DNA of 59,209 bases, taken from assembly GCA_022796875.1 (NCBI GenBank), contig JAAWJJ010000016.1:1-59209 (forward strand), read 5' to 3'. This DNA is from Eubacterium sp. (GTDB taxonomy: Bacteria; Bacillota; Clostridia; Lachnospirales; Lachnospiraceae). A model generated the notes under the pieces. That model was not told where the DNA came from and made no database searches. It saw only the letters and a program-made list of their open reading frames with translations. A program made the translations under genes and the position numbers. This document shows, piece by piece, positions 43,488-51,851 of this stretch. How positions within the stretch are numbered: the first letter of the stretch is position 1; every line of letters begins with the position of its first letter.

Positions 43488-43575
43488 AATTGATTTATTC
43501 AGTTTTTATCTAAAGAATCACTGTTTACAGTATAATGAACTAAATCAGCGTATACAAAAAGGAGGAGAAATTGCT

Positions 43576-43827
43576 ATGGAAGATGATTATTAGGATTATG
43601 AGGAACAATGTAAAAAAATCCGTGAAGAGAACGGCAGGTTATTGGAGCTTTTTGAGGAATCAATGAAAAATCTGAGTGATACCACAGTCGGAAGACATTT
43701 ATCAAATGCAGATTTTTATATCAATGGTTATCTGTTTTATGCGAACAGTATAACGATCCTGAAGCGATCAATCCGTTTTATATTCTTTAGATATGGTGTT
43801 TTAGATTACAGGCAGGAGGGAGCATGA
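43576..43827 (+). pseudogene. recombinase-like N-terminal domain remnant
   Basis: ATG 43576 gives MEDDY, a TAG stop at 43591-43593, then DYEEQCKKIREENGRLLELFEESMKNLSDTTVGRHLSNADFYINGYLFYAN in the same frame. After that the sequence leaves the family pattern (frameshift near 43745). The HLSNADFYINxYL block is shared with tyrosine-recombinase-like core-binding domains of Clostridia. A strong GGAGGAG site precedes it. It was probably once part of a mobile island. Confidence 0.6.
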
Positions 43828-43834
43828 GTTATTT

Positions 43835-44569
43835 ATGGATCGGGCAAAAGTGGTGGCAGAAGCCGTTTTTTCTGTTGATAAAGAAGAAATAGAGAAAAGA
43901 GAAAAGTATTCGTATCCTGTCCGTCTTAAAGAGGCGAAAGATTGCAAACCGAAGCAGTTGGAAAATGCAGCGGCAGGGTTTGCGGCAGGGTGCGCCATAG
44001 AGGATATTGTAGTATTGGCGGATACTACGTTCTTTGGGAAAGGGACGAAAGGGTATCTATTTGCAAAAGATGCTTTTTACGGGGACAATAGCACGTTTAC
44101 GACAAGCGGGTTTGGAAAATCCTGCGTGCCATATCCGCTTTTGTATGAGGAACTGGAAGACGTTTATCTGGACGAGGAGGATTCAACGTATCTGGTTTTA
44201 TGTTATAAAAACGGAGAAAAGAAGCGGGTATTTGGCAATATATCCTCTATATTTCTGGTAGCTTCTTTAAGAGCAGTCTTGAAAGCGCTTGAACATGAGC
44301 AGGCGATGGAGGAAAAGAAAACAAAAGAACTTCAAACGCTGGAAGAACAGATGGAGGCACAGAATATGAGCCAGACCGTAAAAGAAAGGGTACTTCTTCT
44401 TTATCCGGAACTCAAGCAATACCAGTATTTTTCCAGGTCAGATATTGTGGAAACAATTGATGTATCAGCTTCTACGGCAGGCGATTTAATAAAGAAAATG
44501 AAAGAAGCCGAAATAATAGAAGCTGTTATCGGTTATGGAAAAGGCAAGTACAAATTTAACAAATTTTAA
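43835..44569 (+). CDS. hypothetical protein with PH-like domain and C-terminal HTH-like region
   Basis: A 244-residue soluble protein that I do not recognise. Residues about 55-155 look like a bacterial PH/GRAM-type beta domain (FGKGTKGYLFAKDAFYGDNSTF...YLVLCYKNGEKKRVFG). A helical, charged linker EKKTKELQTLEEQMEAQ follows, then a winged-helix-like C-terminus (RSDIVETIDVSASTAGDLIKKMKEAEII). The GGAGGG site lies about 14 nt upstream, longer than ideal, so the start is uncertain. It sits between recombinase-like remnants and argS. Confidence 0.6.
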   Translation: MDRAKVVAEAVFSVDKEEIEKREKYSYPVRLKEAKDCKPKQLENAAAGFAAGCAIEDIVVLADTTFFGKGTKGYLFAKDAFYGDNSTFTTSGFGKSCVPYPLLYEELEDVYLDEEDSTYLVLCYKNGEKKRVFGNISSIFLVASLRAVLKALEHEQAMEEKKTKELQTLEEQMEAQNMSQTVKERVLLLYPELKQYQYFSRSDIVETIDVSASTAGDLIKKMKEAEIIEAVIGYGKGKYKFNKF

Positions 44570-44593
44570 AACAGGAATGGGATGTGTGTATCA

Positions 44594-46369
44594 ATGGAGA
44601 AAATATCAAATCTTATTTGTAAAGAAACAGAAGAGGCGTTTGCCGCATGCGGCTATGATACGGCACTGGCAAAAGTAACGGTTTCCAACCGGCCGGATTT
44701 GTGCGAGTATCAGTGTAACGGCGCTATGCCGTTGGCAAAAAAAGAAAAAAAGGCTCCGATTATAATTGCGGAATCTATAAAAGAGAAGCTGTCGGGAAAT
44801 CCGGTTTTTTCCGAGGTAGACGCGGTAAAGCCAGGATTTTTGAATTTGAAGCTGAATCCTGAATTTTTGGCGGATTACCTTACAAAAATGTCGGCGGATG
44901 ACCGTTTGGGCTGTGACCCGGTAGAAAATCCGAAGACAGTGATTATCGACTACGGCGGGCCGAATGTAGCGAAACCGCTGCATGTCGGGCATCTGCGTTC
45001 CGCTATTATCGGAGAGAGCGTCAAGCGGATCGGCAGGTTTATGGGGAATCATATGATCGGCGATGTGCATCTCGGCGACTGGGGGCTGCAGATGGGGCTG
45101 ATTATTACCGAATTGCAGAAACGCCAGCCGGAACTTGTGTATTTTAAAGAAGATTATACCGGAAAATATCCGGAAACGGCGCCGTTTACGATTTCGGAAC
45201 TGGAAGAAATCTATCCGACCGCATCAAAGAAATCAAAAGAGGATGAAGCTTACAAAAACGAGGCGATGCAGGCGACCTATGAGCTGCAGCACGGCAGACG
45301 CGGCTATCAGGCGTTGCTGTCGCATATTTTGAACGTATCAGTAAGCGACCTGAAGAAAAATTATGAACGCCTGGAAGTGTCTTTTGACCTGTGGAAAGGC
45401 GAATCCGACGCGCAGCCGTATATTCCGGACATGGTAGAGAAAATGAAAGCGGACGGGTATGCGTATGTCAGCGACGGCGCGCTGGTCGTAGACGTGAAAG
45501 AGGAGAGCGATACAAAGGAAATCCCTCCATGCATGATTTTAAAATCAGACGGAGCCTCCCTGTATAATACGACAGATCTGGCGACAATTGTGTTCCGGAT
45601 GCAGGATTATGCGCCGGATGAAATTATATATGTGGTGGACAAAAGGCAGGAATTGTATTTTACGCAGGTATTCCGCTGCGCAAAGAAAACCGGTATCGTA
45701 AAGGAAGATACAAAACTGCAGTTTCTGGGATTTGGCACTATGAACGGGAAAGACGGAAAGCCGTTTAAAACCAGGGAAGGAGGCATTATGCGCCTGGAAA
45801 GCCTGGTGGAGAATACCAATGAGGAGATGCGCCGGAAAATCATAGAAGGAGGAAAAGTTGCGCCGGAACTTGTGGAGGAAACGTCAAAAATCATTTCGCT
45901 GGCGGCGATCAAATACGGGGATTTGTCGAATCAGGCGTCAAAAGATTACATTTTTGATATCGACCGGTTTACTTCTTTTGAAGGAAATACCGGGCCGTAT
46001 ATTCTGTATACGGTCGTACGTATCAAATCGATTTTGAAAAAATACGAAGAGAGCGAAGAGGACGGGAAAGACGCCCGGATGGCCGGTATAGAGGCGGCAA
46101 ATTCAGACAGTGAAAAAGCGTTAATGCTGGAACTTGCGAAATTTAATGAAACGGTGGAAAATGCATATTATGAACTTGCGCCTCATAAAATCTGTTCCTA
46201 TATTTATGATTTGTCAAATGCGTTTAACCGTTTTTACCACGATACGCCGATTCTTGGAGAACAGGATGAGAAACGCCGGGCTTCTTATATACGGGAGCTG
46301 AACCTGACGAAACGCGTACTGGAAACCTGTATCGGTTTATTGGGATTTTATGCGCCGGAACGAATGTAA
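44594..46369 (+). CDS. argS: arginine--tRNA ligase
   Basis: Class I aminoacyl-tRNA synthetase charging tRNA-Arg. 591 residues, normal. The HIGH motif is HVGHL (130-134) in GPNVAKPLHVGHLRSAIIGE. The KMSKS equivalent is GKDGKPFKTREGG. The Arg-tRNA additional domain at the N-terminus (PDLCEYQCNGAMPLAK) and the C-terminal anticodon-binding helices (EPHKI-like HKICSYIYDLSNAFNRFYHDTPI) are present. ATG 44594 is preferred since homologues start MEK; ATG 44582 is in frame. The last seven codons are duplicated 52 nt downstream, where they form a terminator stem. Confidence 0.95.
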   Translation: MEKISNLICKETEEAFAACGYDTALAKVTVSNRPDLCEYQCNGAMPLAKKEKKAPIIIAESIKEKLSGNPVFSEVDAVKPGFLNLKLNPEFLADYLTKMSADDRLGCDPVENPKTVIIDYGGPNVAKPLHVGHLRSAIIGESVKRIGRFMGNHMIGDVHLGDWGLQMGLIITELQKRQPELVYFKEDYTGKYPETAPFTISELEEIYPTASKKSKEDEAYKNEAMQATYELQHGRRGYQALLSHILNVSVSDLKKNYERLEVSFDLWKGESDAQPYIPDMVEKMKADGYAYVSDGALVVDVKEESDTKEIPPCMILKSDGASLYNTTDLATIVFRMQDYAPDEIIYVVDKRQELYFTQVFRCAKKTGIVKEDTKLQFLGFGTMNGKDGKPFKTREGGIMRLESLVENTNEEMRRKIIEGGKVAPELVEETSKIISLAAIKYGDLSNQASKDYIFDIDRFTSFEGNTGPYILYTVVRIKSILKKYEESEEDGKDARMAGIEAANSDSEKALMLELAKFNETVENAYYELAPHKICSYIYDLSNAFNRFYHDTPILGEQDEKRRASYIRELNLTKRVLETCIGLLGFYAPERM

Positions 46370-46440
46370 AGAGAATAACGGGAGAGTAACGGGAGAAGTT
46401 TTATACGCCGGAACGAATGCAGCGTTCCGGCGTTATTTTA
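46347..46440 (+). terminator. argS terminator built from a duplicated gene end
   Basis: A 21-nt block TTTTATrCGCCGGAACGAAT(G), ending at the argS stop, is repeated at 46400-46419. The second copy gives the left arm CGCCGGAACG (46406-46415) of a perfect 10-bp stem with CGTTCCGGCG (46423-46432), followed by TTATTTTA. Between them lies a 10-nt tandem AACGGGAGAG(T). Confidence 0.8.
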
Positions 46441-46452
46441 AAATAATCCGGT

Positions 46453-46818
46453 TTAGAACAATCCGTTGCCGTGCACCGGTTTTACATCGTTGACATTATG
46501 TTCGATAACGTCCCAGTGTTCTGCCAGCATTCCGTCTTCCATCCGGTAAATATCGCAGACTTTATTTATCATTCCGTTTTCCAGTGTGCATTTGAAAAAG
46601 ACAAATACGATATCGCCGTCTTCTGCGATATGAACAATATCCATATGCGGTTTCATGGCGAGAAATTTTTCCGCAAACCCGAGAAATCCGGCTCTTCCGC
46701 TTTCCGCAGTGGGATTGTGCTGGATATAATTCTCTTTCATAAAGCGGTCGATGTTGGTAAGATCCCGGTTGTTAAATACTTCCTCATAAAATTTCAGTAC
46801 AATTTCTTTATTTGTCAT
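46453..46818 (-). CDS. SnoaL/NTF2-like small protein
   Basis: A 121-residue NTF2-fold protein of the SnoaL-like ester-cyclase/polyketide-cyclase group. MTNKEIVLKFYEEVFNNRDLTNIDRFMKENYIQHNPTAESGRAGFLGF and DGMLAEHWDVIEHN are typical, and the latter often includes the catalytic Asp/His. Many members have no defined role and may bind small hydrophobic molecules. GGAGGG precedes the ATG. It lies 22 nt upstream of the stop of aroC on the same strand, after it in transcription order. Confidence 0.8.
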   Translation of the reverse strand: MTNKEIVLKFYEEVFNNRDLTNIDRFMKENYIQHNPTAESGRAGFLGFAEKFLAMKPHMDIVHIAEDGDIVFVFFKCTLENGMINKVCDIYRMEDGMLAEHWDVIEHNVNDVKPVHGNGLF

Positions 46819-46840
46819 AATCTTCCCTCCAATTTGTGAA

Positions 46841-47956
46841 TTACTTTTTGACTGAGTTTCCGTAAATTTTTTTCAGAGTATCCATCCGTGCGCTGGCGTT
46901 TAAAAACAGTGCGTCGGTCAGTGCAAGGGCGGCCATGGTTTCTACTACGACGACGGCGCGAGGCATAATGACCGGATCGTGCCGTCCTTTGATCCCGATT
47001 TCAATACTTTCCCGGTCTTTATTAATGGTTTTCTGTGCTGCTCCAATGGACGGCGTAGGTTTGACGGCGGCGCGCAGCAGTATCGGATCCCCGTCGCTCA
47101 TTCCTCCAAGGATGCCGCCGGCATGGTTGCTGGCTTTGGTGATCCGCCCGTTTTCATCGGTAAAAAAACTGTCGTTATTGGTTTGCCCGGTTGCCCGTGA
47201 AACGGCGAAACCGTCCCCGATCTCAAACGATTTGACGGCTCCGATGGAAAAAACGGCTTTGGAAAGATTGGCATCCAGTTTTTCAAATACCGTATCCCCA
47301 ATTCCGGCGGGCATGCCTTTTATGATACATTCTATTACGCCGCCGGAGGAATTTTTTTCTTTCATCAGCGTATTTAAATATTCCGTCGCTTCCGCGGCGG
47401 TTTGGTTGTCAGGCATAAAAAGAGCGTTTTCCGTAACCGCAGATAAATCGAGCCGGGAGTCCGGTACCGTGTAAGGGCCGACGCTCCTCGTATAGGCGGT
47501 CAGGGTGATGCCAAATTCCATTAATATTTTAGCGGCAACCGCTCCGGCGGCAACCCGTCCGATTGTTTCCCGGCCGGAAGAACGTCCGCCGCCGCGGTAA
47601 TCGCGAAATCCGTATTTGGCGTCAAAAGTATAATCCGCATGTCCCGGGCGGTAGCAGGAAGCGATGTCGGAATAGTCTTTGGAATGTTGGTCTTTGTTGT
47701 AAACGGTCAGGGAGATCGGCGTGCCGGTTGTCTTTCCGTCAAAAACGCCGGAAAGGATTTCCACAGCGTCCGATTCCTGTCGGGAAGTCGTGTATTTGGA
47801 TTGTCCCGGTCTGCGGCGGTCCAGATATTTCTGAATATCCGCCTCGGCTAAAGGCAGACCTGCCGGGCATCCGTCTATGACGGCGCCAACGGCTTTGCCG
47901 TGTGATTCGCCCCATGTGGTTACTTTGAAAATTGTGCCGAATGAAGAGCCAGCCAT
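46841..47956 (-). CDS. aroC: chorismate synthase
   Basis: Last step of the shikimate pathway: removes phosphate from EPSP to give chorismate, using reduced FMN. 371 residues. Family blocks GESHGKAVGAVIDGCPAGLPL (about 15-35), RRRPGQSKYTTSRQESD, GHADYTFDAKYGFRDYRGGGRSSGRETIGRVAAGAVA (about 108-144) and NHAGGILGGMSDGDPI. ATG 47956 has AGGAGG upstream. Longer upstream frames are non-family. It has a good divergent promoter (TTGCCC-17-TATAAT) with tgt. Confidence 0.96.
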   Translation of the reverse strand: MAGSSFGTIFKVTTWGESHGKAVGAVIDGCPAGLPLAEADIQKYLDRRRPGQSKYTTSRQESDAVEILSGVFDGKTTGTPISLTVYNKDQHSKDYSDIASCYRPGHADYTFDAKYGFRDYRGGGRSSGRETIGRVAAGAVAAKILMEFGITLTAYTRSVGPYTVPDSRLDLSAVTENALFMPDNQTAAEATEYLNTLMKEKNSSGGVIECIIKGMPAGIGDTVFEKLDANLSKAVFSIGAVKSFEIGDGFAVSRATGQTNNDSFFTDENGRITKASNHAGGILGGMSDGDPILLRAAVKPTPSIGAAQKTINKDRESIEIGIKGRHDPVIMPRAVVVVETMAALALTDALFLNASARMDTLKKIYGNSVKK

Positions 47957-48040
47957 AAATTGCCTCCTGATATCATCCATATATTTTTTCGCGCGGGCCG
48001 CCCGCAAAAATACTGCGGGTTTTGCGGCACTGCTATAACG

Positions 48041-48069
48041 ATTATACTGTAATCGCCTTGTTTGGGCAA
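48041..48069 (-). promoter_or_regulatory. promoter of aroC (minus strand)
   Basis: Minus-strand TTGCCC (48069-48064), 17-nt spacer, perfect TATAAT (48046-48041). The leader contains a CCCGCA/TGCGGG hairpin at about 48000-48020. Confidence 0.65.
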
Positions 48070-48087
48070 TAACAGAAAAATAAATTT

Positions 48088-48116
48088 TTGACATCTGTTT
48101 GTGCGCATGTTATCAT
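48088..48116 (+). promoter_or_regulatory. promoter of tgt
   Basis: Consensus TTGACA at 48088-48093, 17-nt spacer, TATCAT at 48111-48116, 37 nt before the chosen start. There is too little leader for a riboswitch. Confidence 0.7.
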
Positions 48117-48153
48117 TTTTTCAATGTCGGTGAAGAGTAAGGAGAGCGAAAAG

Positions 48154-49287
48154 ATGTATGAATTGTTAAAACAGGAAGGCAGAGCAAAACGCGGTGTTTT
48201 CCATACGGTACACGGGACGATACAGACGCCGGTATTCATGAATGTGGGGACGGCGGCGGCAATCAAAGGCGCAGTATCTACGGAGGATCTGGAGCGGATC
48301 GGCACACAGGTGGAATTGTGTAATACGTACCATCTGCATGTCCGTCCGGGGGACGAGATCGTAAAAAAAATGGGCGGGCTTCATAAGTTTATGTCCTGGG
48401 ATAAGCCTGTTTTGACGGATTCCGGAGGATTCCAGGTGTTTTCCCTGGCCGGACTGCGAAAAATAAAAGAAGAAGGGGTAACGTTTCATTCCCATGTGGA
48501 TGGCCGTATTATTTTTATGGGTCCGGAAGAAAGCATGCAGATCCAGTCAAATCTGGCGTCTACGATTGCGATGGCGTTTGACGAATGTCCGCCGGCTCTG
48601 GCAGACAGAAGTTATATTACCAAATCGGTGGAACGCACCACGCGCTGGCTGGCGCGGTGCAGGAAAGAGATGAACCGGCTGAATACGCTGGAAGATACCA
48701 TCAATAAAAAACAAATGCTGTTCGGCATTAACCAGGGCGGCATATTGACAGATATCCGGGCAGAGCATGCAAAACAGATCTGTGAAATGGATCTGGACGG
48801 ATATGCGGTTGGCGGGCTTGCTGTCGGAGAGAGCCATGAGCAGATGTACCATGTGTTAGAGGAAACCGTTCCTTATTTTCCGGTCGATAAACCTACGTAC
48901 CTTATGGGGGTAGGGACTCCGGCCAATATTCTGGAAAGCGTGGAACGGGGCATAGACTTTTTTGACTGCGTCTATCCGACCAGAAACGGACGGCACGGGC
49001 ACCTGTATACCAATTACGGAAAAATCAACCTGTTTAATCAAAAGTATGAAACGGACGGCAGGCCGATTGAAGAAGGATGCGGCTGTCCGACGTGCAGGCG
49101 ATATTCCAGGGCTTACATCCGCCATCTGTTAAAAGCAAAGGAAATGCTTGGCATGCGTTTGTGCGTGCTGCACAATCTGTATTTTTACAATAAGATGATG
49201 GAAGAAATCCGGGACGCTTTGGATGCCGGCCGTTTTAAAAGTTATAAAGAAGAGAAATTATACCGTATGAACCAGGGAAATGAGTAA
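48154..49287 (+). CDS. tgt: queuine/preQ1 tRNA-guanine transglycosylase
   Basis: Swaps guanine-34 of GUN anticodons for preQ1 (or queuine), the step that places the queuosine base in tRNA. 377 residues. Blocks DSGGFQVFSL, DECPPALADRSY, GGLAVGES and the nucleophile D271 in DCVYPTRNGRHG. Zinc ligands are C309, C311, C314 (CGCPTC) and H340 (LHNLYFY). ATG 48154 follows AAGGAGAG. The matching uptake and base-salvage genes are at 26011-27508, so this enzyme probably uses the product of that pathway. Confidence 0.96.
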   Translation: MYELLKQEGRAKRGVFHTVHGTIQTPVFMNVGTAAAIKGAVSTEDLERIGTQVELCNTYHLHVRPGDEIVKKMGGLHKFMSWDKPVLTDSGGFQVFSLAGLRKIKEEGVTFHSHVDGRIIFMGPEESMQIQSNLASTIAMAFDECPPALADRSYITKSVERTTRWLARCRKEMNRLNTLEDTINKKQMLFGINQGGILTDIRAEHAKQICEMDLDGYAVGGLAVGESHEQMYHVLEETVPYFPVDKPTYLMGVGTPANILESVERGIDFFDCVYPTRNGRHGHLYTNYGKINLFNQKYETDGRPIEEGCGCPTCRRYSRAYIRHLLKAKEMLGMRLCVLHNLYFYNKMMEEIRDALDAGRFKSYKEEKLYRMNQGNE

Positions 49288-49303
49288 AAAATGCAAAATT
49301 CTC

Positions 49304-49332
49304 TTGCTGAAATGCCGTCGGTTGTGTATTAT
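49304..49332 (+). promoter_or_regulatory. candidate promoter of yajC
   Basis: TTGCTG at 49304-49309, 17-nt spacer, TATTAT at 49327-49332. It directly follows tgt, with which yajC could also be co-transcribed. Confidence 0.45.
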
Positions 49333-49386
49333 AGAAAGTAGCTTATAAAAAAGTTATCTATGAAGTTGATTTAGGAGGAGAAAGAG

Positions 49387-49728
49387 ATGTCGATATCTTT
49401 ATTAACAGCAGGCGCCGGCGGCGGTTCCGGAATGATGATTATCTGGATCGTAATTTTGTTTGTATTTATCTGGTTATTCATGTTCCGCCCGCAGAGCAAG
49501 GCACAGAAACAGAAAAATGCAATGCTTGCCAATATGGAGGCCGGTGATACCGTATTAACAACAAGCGGTTTCTATGGAACAGTCATTGATATTGCAGACG
49601 ATACTGTAATTGTGGAATTTGGCAATAATAAAAACTGCCGTATTCCGATGCAGAAAGCAGCGATTCAGGAAGTGGAAAAACCGGAAAGCGCAGTGGCGGT
49701 AGATCTGGATAAGAAAGATAAGAAATAA
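49387..49728 (+). CDS. yajC: preprotein translocase subunit YajC
   Basis: A 113-residue inner-membrane protein of the Sec auxiliary complex. One hydrophobic helix near the start (MMIIWIVILFVFIWLFMF, about 17-34) is followed by RPQSKAQKQ and a cytosolic beta-rich part with LTTSGFYGTVIDIADDTVIVEFG. The family's G-DxVxTxxGxxGxV pattern is present (GDTVLTTSGFYGTV). Gene order tgt-yajC is common in bacteria. AGGAGGAG precedes the ATG. Confidence 0.95.
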   Translation: MSISLLTAGAGGGSGMMIIWIVILFVFIWLFMFRPQSKAQKQKNAMLANMEAGDTVLTTSGFYGTVIDIADDTVIVEFGNNKNCRIPMQKAAIQEVEKPESAVAVDLDKKDKK

Positions 49729-49748
49729 AAAGGTAAGTGATAACAAAA

Positions 49749-49786
49749 AGGATGTTGCCTGATTTTGGGACAACATTCTTTTTTTT
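49749..49786 (+). terminator. terminator after yajC
   Basis: GATGTTG / CAACATTC-type stem with additional CC/GGG pairing, then TTTTTTTT. Confidence 0.75.
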
Positions 49787-49944
49787 GAAAAAACACGGTT
49801 ACGGATAAAAAAGACCGAAAGACTGCCGCATGGACTTATTTCACAGTTAAAATCTTCCGATATAAATATCAGCAACATAAACAGGCTGCGGCAAAACGGA
49901 CTTTGCCGCAGGTATCAATCAGGATAAGGTCAGGGAGGAAAAAA

Positions 49945-50724
49945 ATGAGTGCAATTTCTGATGTAGTAACAAGCAATATAGCCAGCCAGAAACCGGTATC
50001 GGAAACGAACAAAGAGCCAGGAAAAACAAAGGTAAGCGGCAAAACGATCGGGAATCCCCAATTAAGTGAAAAAGCGTCAAAATATTATGAGGAACTGAAG
50101 AAAAAATATTCCAACATGGATTTTATTCTTGTCAGCGAAGACCAGAAAGCGGCGGCGCAGGCGCAGGCAGGCAAGTATGCGAATCCTGCGAAAATGGTGG
50201 TTTTGATTGATGAAGCCAAGATCGAAAAGATGGCGGAGGATGAAAATTACCGCAAGCAGTATGAAAGTGTGATTGCCAATGCGAAAAACGGCATGTCTCA
50301 GATGAAGAGCAAACTGGAAGCTACTGGTGCAAAAATCAAGGGTTATGGCATGCAGGTGAAAGATAACGGCGCTTCTTCGTTCTTTGCAGTCATGGATAAG
50401 TCGTTTACCGCACAGCGGAAGCGGATGGCGCAGAAAGCGGAAAAGAAAGCGGCGGAGAAAAAAGCGGCCGAGAAGAAAGCAAATAAGGAAGAGCAGCAGG
50501 AAAGGCTGGAGAAGAGCCGGGAACAACGAGCGGAAAGTACGGATGTTACGCGTACAGGAAAGCCGGGCCGTCCGTTCGGCGAGGAAGAGGAAGTTGTCAT
50601 TACGGCTTCTTCCATAGACGAATTGATCCGCAAGGTTAACGATTATATGTACGGCGGGATGAGCGATTGGGTAGAAACGGAAAGCGAGCGGAATGTCGGG
50701 CATAATTTTGATTTTTCCATTTAG
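49945..50724 (+). CDS. DUF6033-like protein with Lys/Ala/Glu-rich coiled segment
   Basis: A 259-residue soluble protein. The core (about 45-155, LSEKASKYYEELKKKYSNMDFILVSEDQKAAAQAQAGKYANPAKMVVLIDEAKIEKMAEDENYRKQYE) fits the DUF6033-type family of Clostridia as I remember it. It is followed by a Lys/Glu/Ala-rich helix (KKAAEKKAAEKKANKEE) and a Gly-rich acidic tail. No function is established. AGGGAGGAAAAA precedes ATG 49945. A strong bidirectional hairpin follows at 50775-50830. Confidence 0.75.
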   Translation: MSAISDVVTSNIASQKPVSETNKEPGKTKVSGKTIGNPQLSEKASKYYEELKKKYSNMDFILVSEDQKAAAQAQAGKYANPAKMVVLIDEAKIEKMAEDENYRKQYESVIANAKNGMSQMKSKLEATGAKIKGYGMQVKDNGASSFFAVMDKSFTAQRKRMAQKAEKKAAEKKAAEKKANKEEQQERLEKSREQRAESTDVTRTGKPGRPFGEEEEVVITASSIDELIRKVNDYMYGGMSDWVETESERNVGHNFDFSI

Positions 50725-50774
50725 CCGGCGGCCGATCAGGGTAAAAAATATTCTTAAAAAAGCATTTCACAAAA

Positions 50775-50830
50775 AAACAGCAAAAAGGGAAACACTTCGT
50801 CAGGGAAGCGTTTTCCTTTTTGCTGTTTCT
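50775..50830. terminator. long bidirectional terminator hairpin
   Basis: AAACAGCAAAAAGGGAAA pairs with GTTTTCCTTTTTGCTGTTT around a short loop with a CTT/AAG extension. T-rich on the plus strand and A-rich on its other side, it can stop transcription from both directions. Confidence 0.8.
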
Positions 50831-50922
50831 TGACAGAAACGACAGTAAATGGTATAACAAAAACTGGATTGTACAAAAATAAGAACAAAAATATTTTTAA
50901 AGTCATGAAAGAGGAGGCAGAT

Positions 50923-51666
50923 ATGTTAAAAGGAAAAGTAGCGGTTATTACAGGGGGAACCAGAGGAATCGGATATGCAACCGTAAAAAAATATCTGGAA
51001 AACGGAGCGAAAGTCGTCCTGTTCGGTTCCCGCGAGGAAACGGTAGCAAAAGCTTTAAAATCACTGAAAGAAGAAAACGCACGATGGGAAGTGGAGGGCG
51101 ACTGGCCGATTCTTGCCAGTGAAACTGATGTGGATGCTGCGATTCAAAGAGTAAAAGAAAAGTTTGGCCGGATTGATATTCTGGTAAATAATGCGGGAAT
51201 GTCCGACAGTACAAAGATCGAGAACTATACAGACGGACAGTTTGCGAAAGTGATGAGCCTGAATGTTAACGCGATTTTTAATACGATACGTCCTGTGGTG
51301 GCCATTATGAGGGAACAGGGCGGCGGCTGTATTTTAAATACGAGTTCTATGGTAAGCATATCCGGACAGCCGGGCGGCGTTGCTTATCCGACCAGCAAAT
51401 TTGCGGTCAACGGACTGACGCTTTCGCTTGCAAGAGAACTTGGGCCGAGCAATATACGCGTGAACGCCGTAGCGCCGGGCATTACAAAAACGGATATGGT
51501 TGCCGCGCTTCCGGATCAGATGATTCAGCCGATGATCCAGGCGATTCCGCTGCGCAGAATCGGTAATCCGGAAGATATTGCTAATGCATTTTTGTTTTTG
51601 GCAAGTGATATGGCAAGCTATGTCACAGGAGAAATTTTGTCGGTGGACGGAGCGATGAGAGCGTAG
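50923..51666 (+). CDS. short-chain dehydrogenase/reductase (FabG/BaiA-like)
   Basis: A 247-residue NAD(P)-dependent SDR. Cofactor motif TGGTRGIG (residues 10-17), NNAG (about 88-91), catalytic Ser in NTSSMVS, Y155 and K159 in YPTSK. The closing VTGEILSVDGAMR is typical. It resembles BaiA-type hydroxysteroid dehydrogenases and FabG. The substrate is not defined by sequence. GAGGAGG precedes ATG 50923. Its stop codon lies in a run of 18-nt repeats that carry further in-frame TAG codons. Confidence 0.88.
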   Translation: MLKGKVAVITGGTRGIGYATVKKYLENGAKVVLFGSREETVAKALKSLKEENARWEVEGDWPILASETDVDAAIQRVKEKFGRIDILVNNAGMSDSTKIENYTDGQFAKVMSLNVNAIFNTIRPVVAIMREQGGGCILNTSSMVSISGQPGGVAYPTSKFAVNGLTLSLARELGPSNIRVNAVAPGITKTDMVAALPDQMIQPMIQAIPLRRIGNPEDIANAFLFLASDMASYVTGEILSVDGAMRA

Positions 51667-51728
51667 TCAGAAATGAAAACGTAGCCAGAAATGAAAGCGT
51701 AGCCAGAAATGAAAGCGTAGCTGAAATG
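51663..51728 (+). repeat. 18-nt tandem repeat over the stop codon of the SDR gene
   Basis: Units of GTAGCCAGAAATGAAAGC (first unit with two changes) at 51663-51680, 51681-51698 and 51699-51716, plus a partial unit. The 18-nt period keeps the frame, so three or four in-frame TAG codons follow one another. Confidence 0.85.
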
Positions 51729-51851
51729 TTTTTGTCCGTTTTTTCATATTTTAGCATGTTGCAGAATAATAATTACAAAAACCAAATACAGGACGGGAGC
51801 GTTTAGGAATTGTAAAAAATACGAAACCTGCCTGTCCGGAAAGAATTTTAT

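Noticed and set aside
47639-47880. Plus-strand ORFs inside aroC
   Set aside because: Arg/Gly/Ser-rich shadow frames of a certain minus-strand gene.
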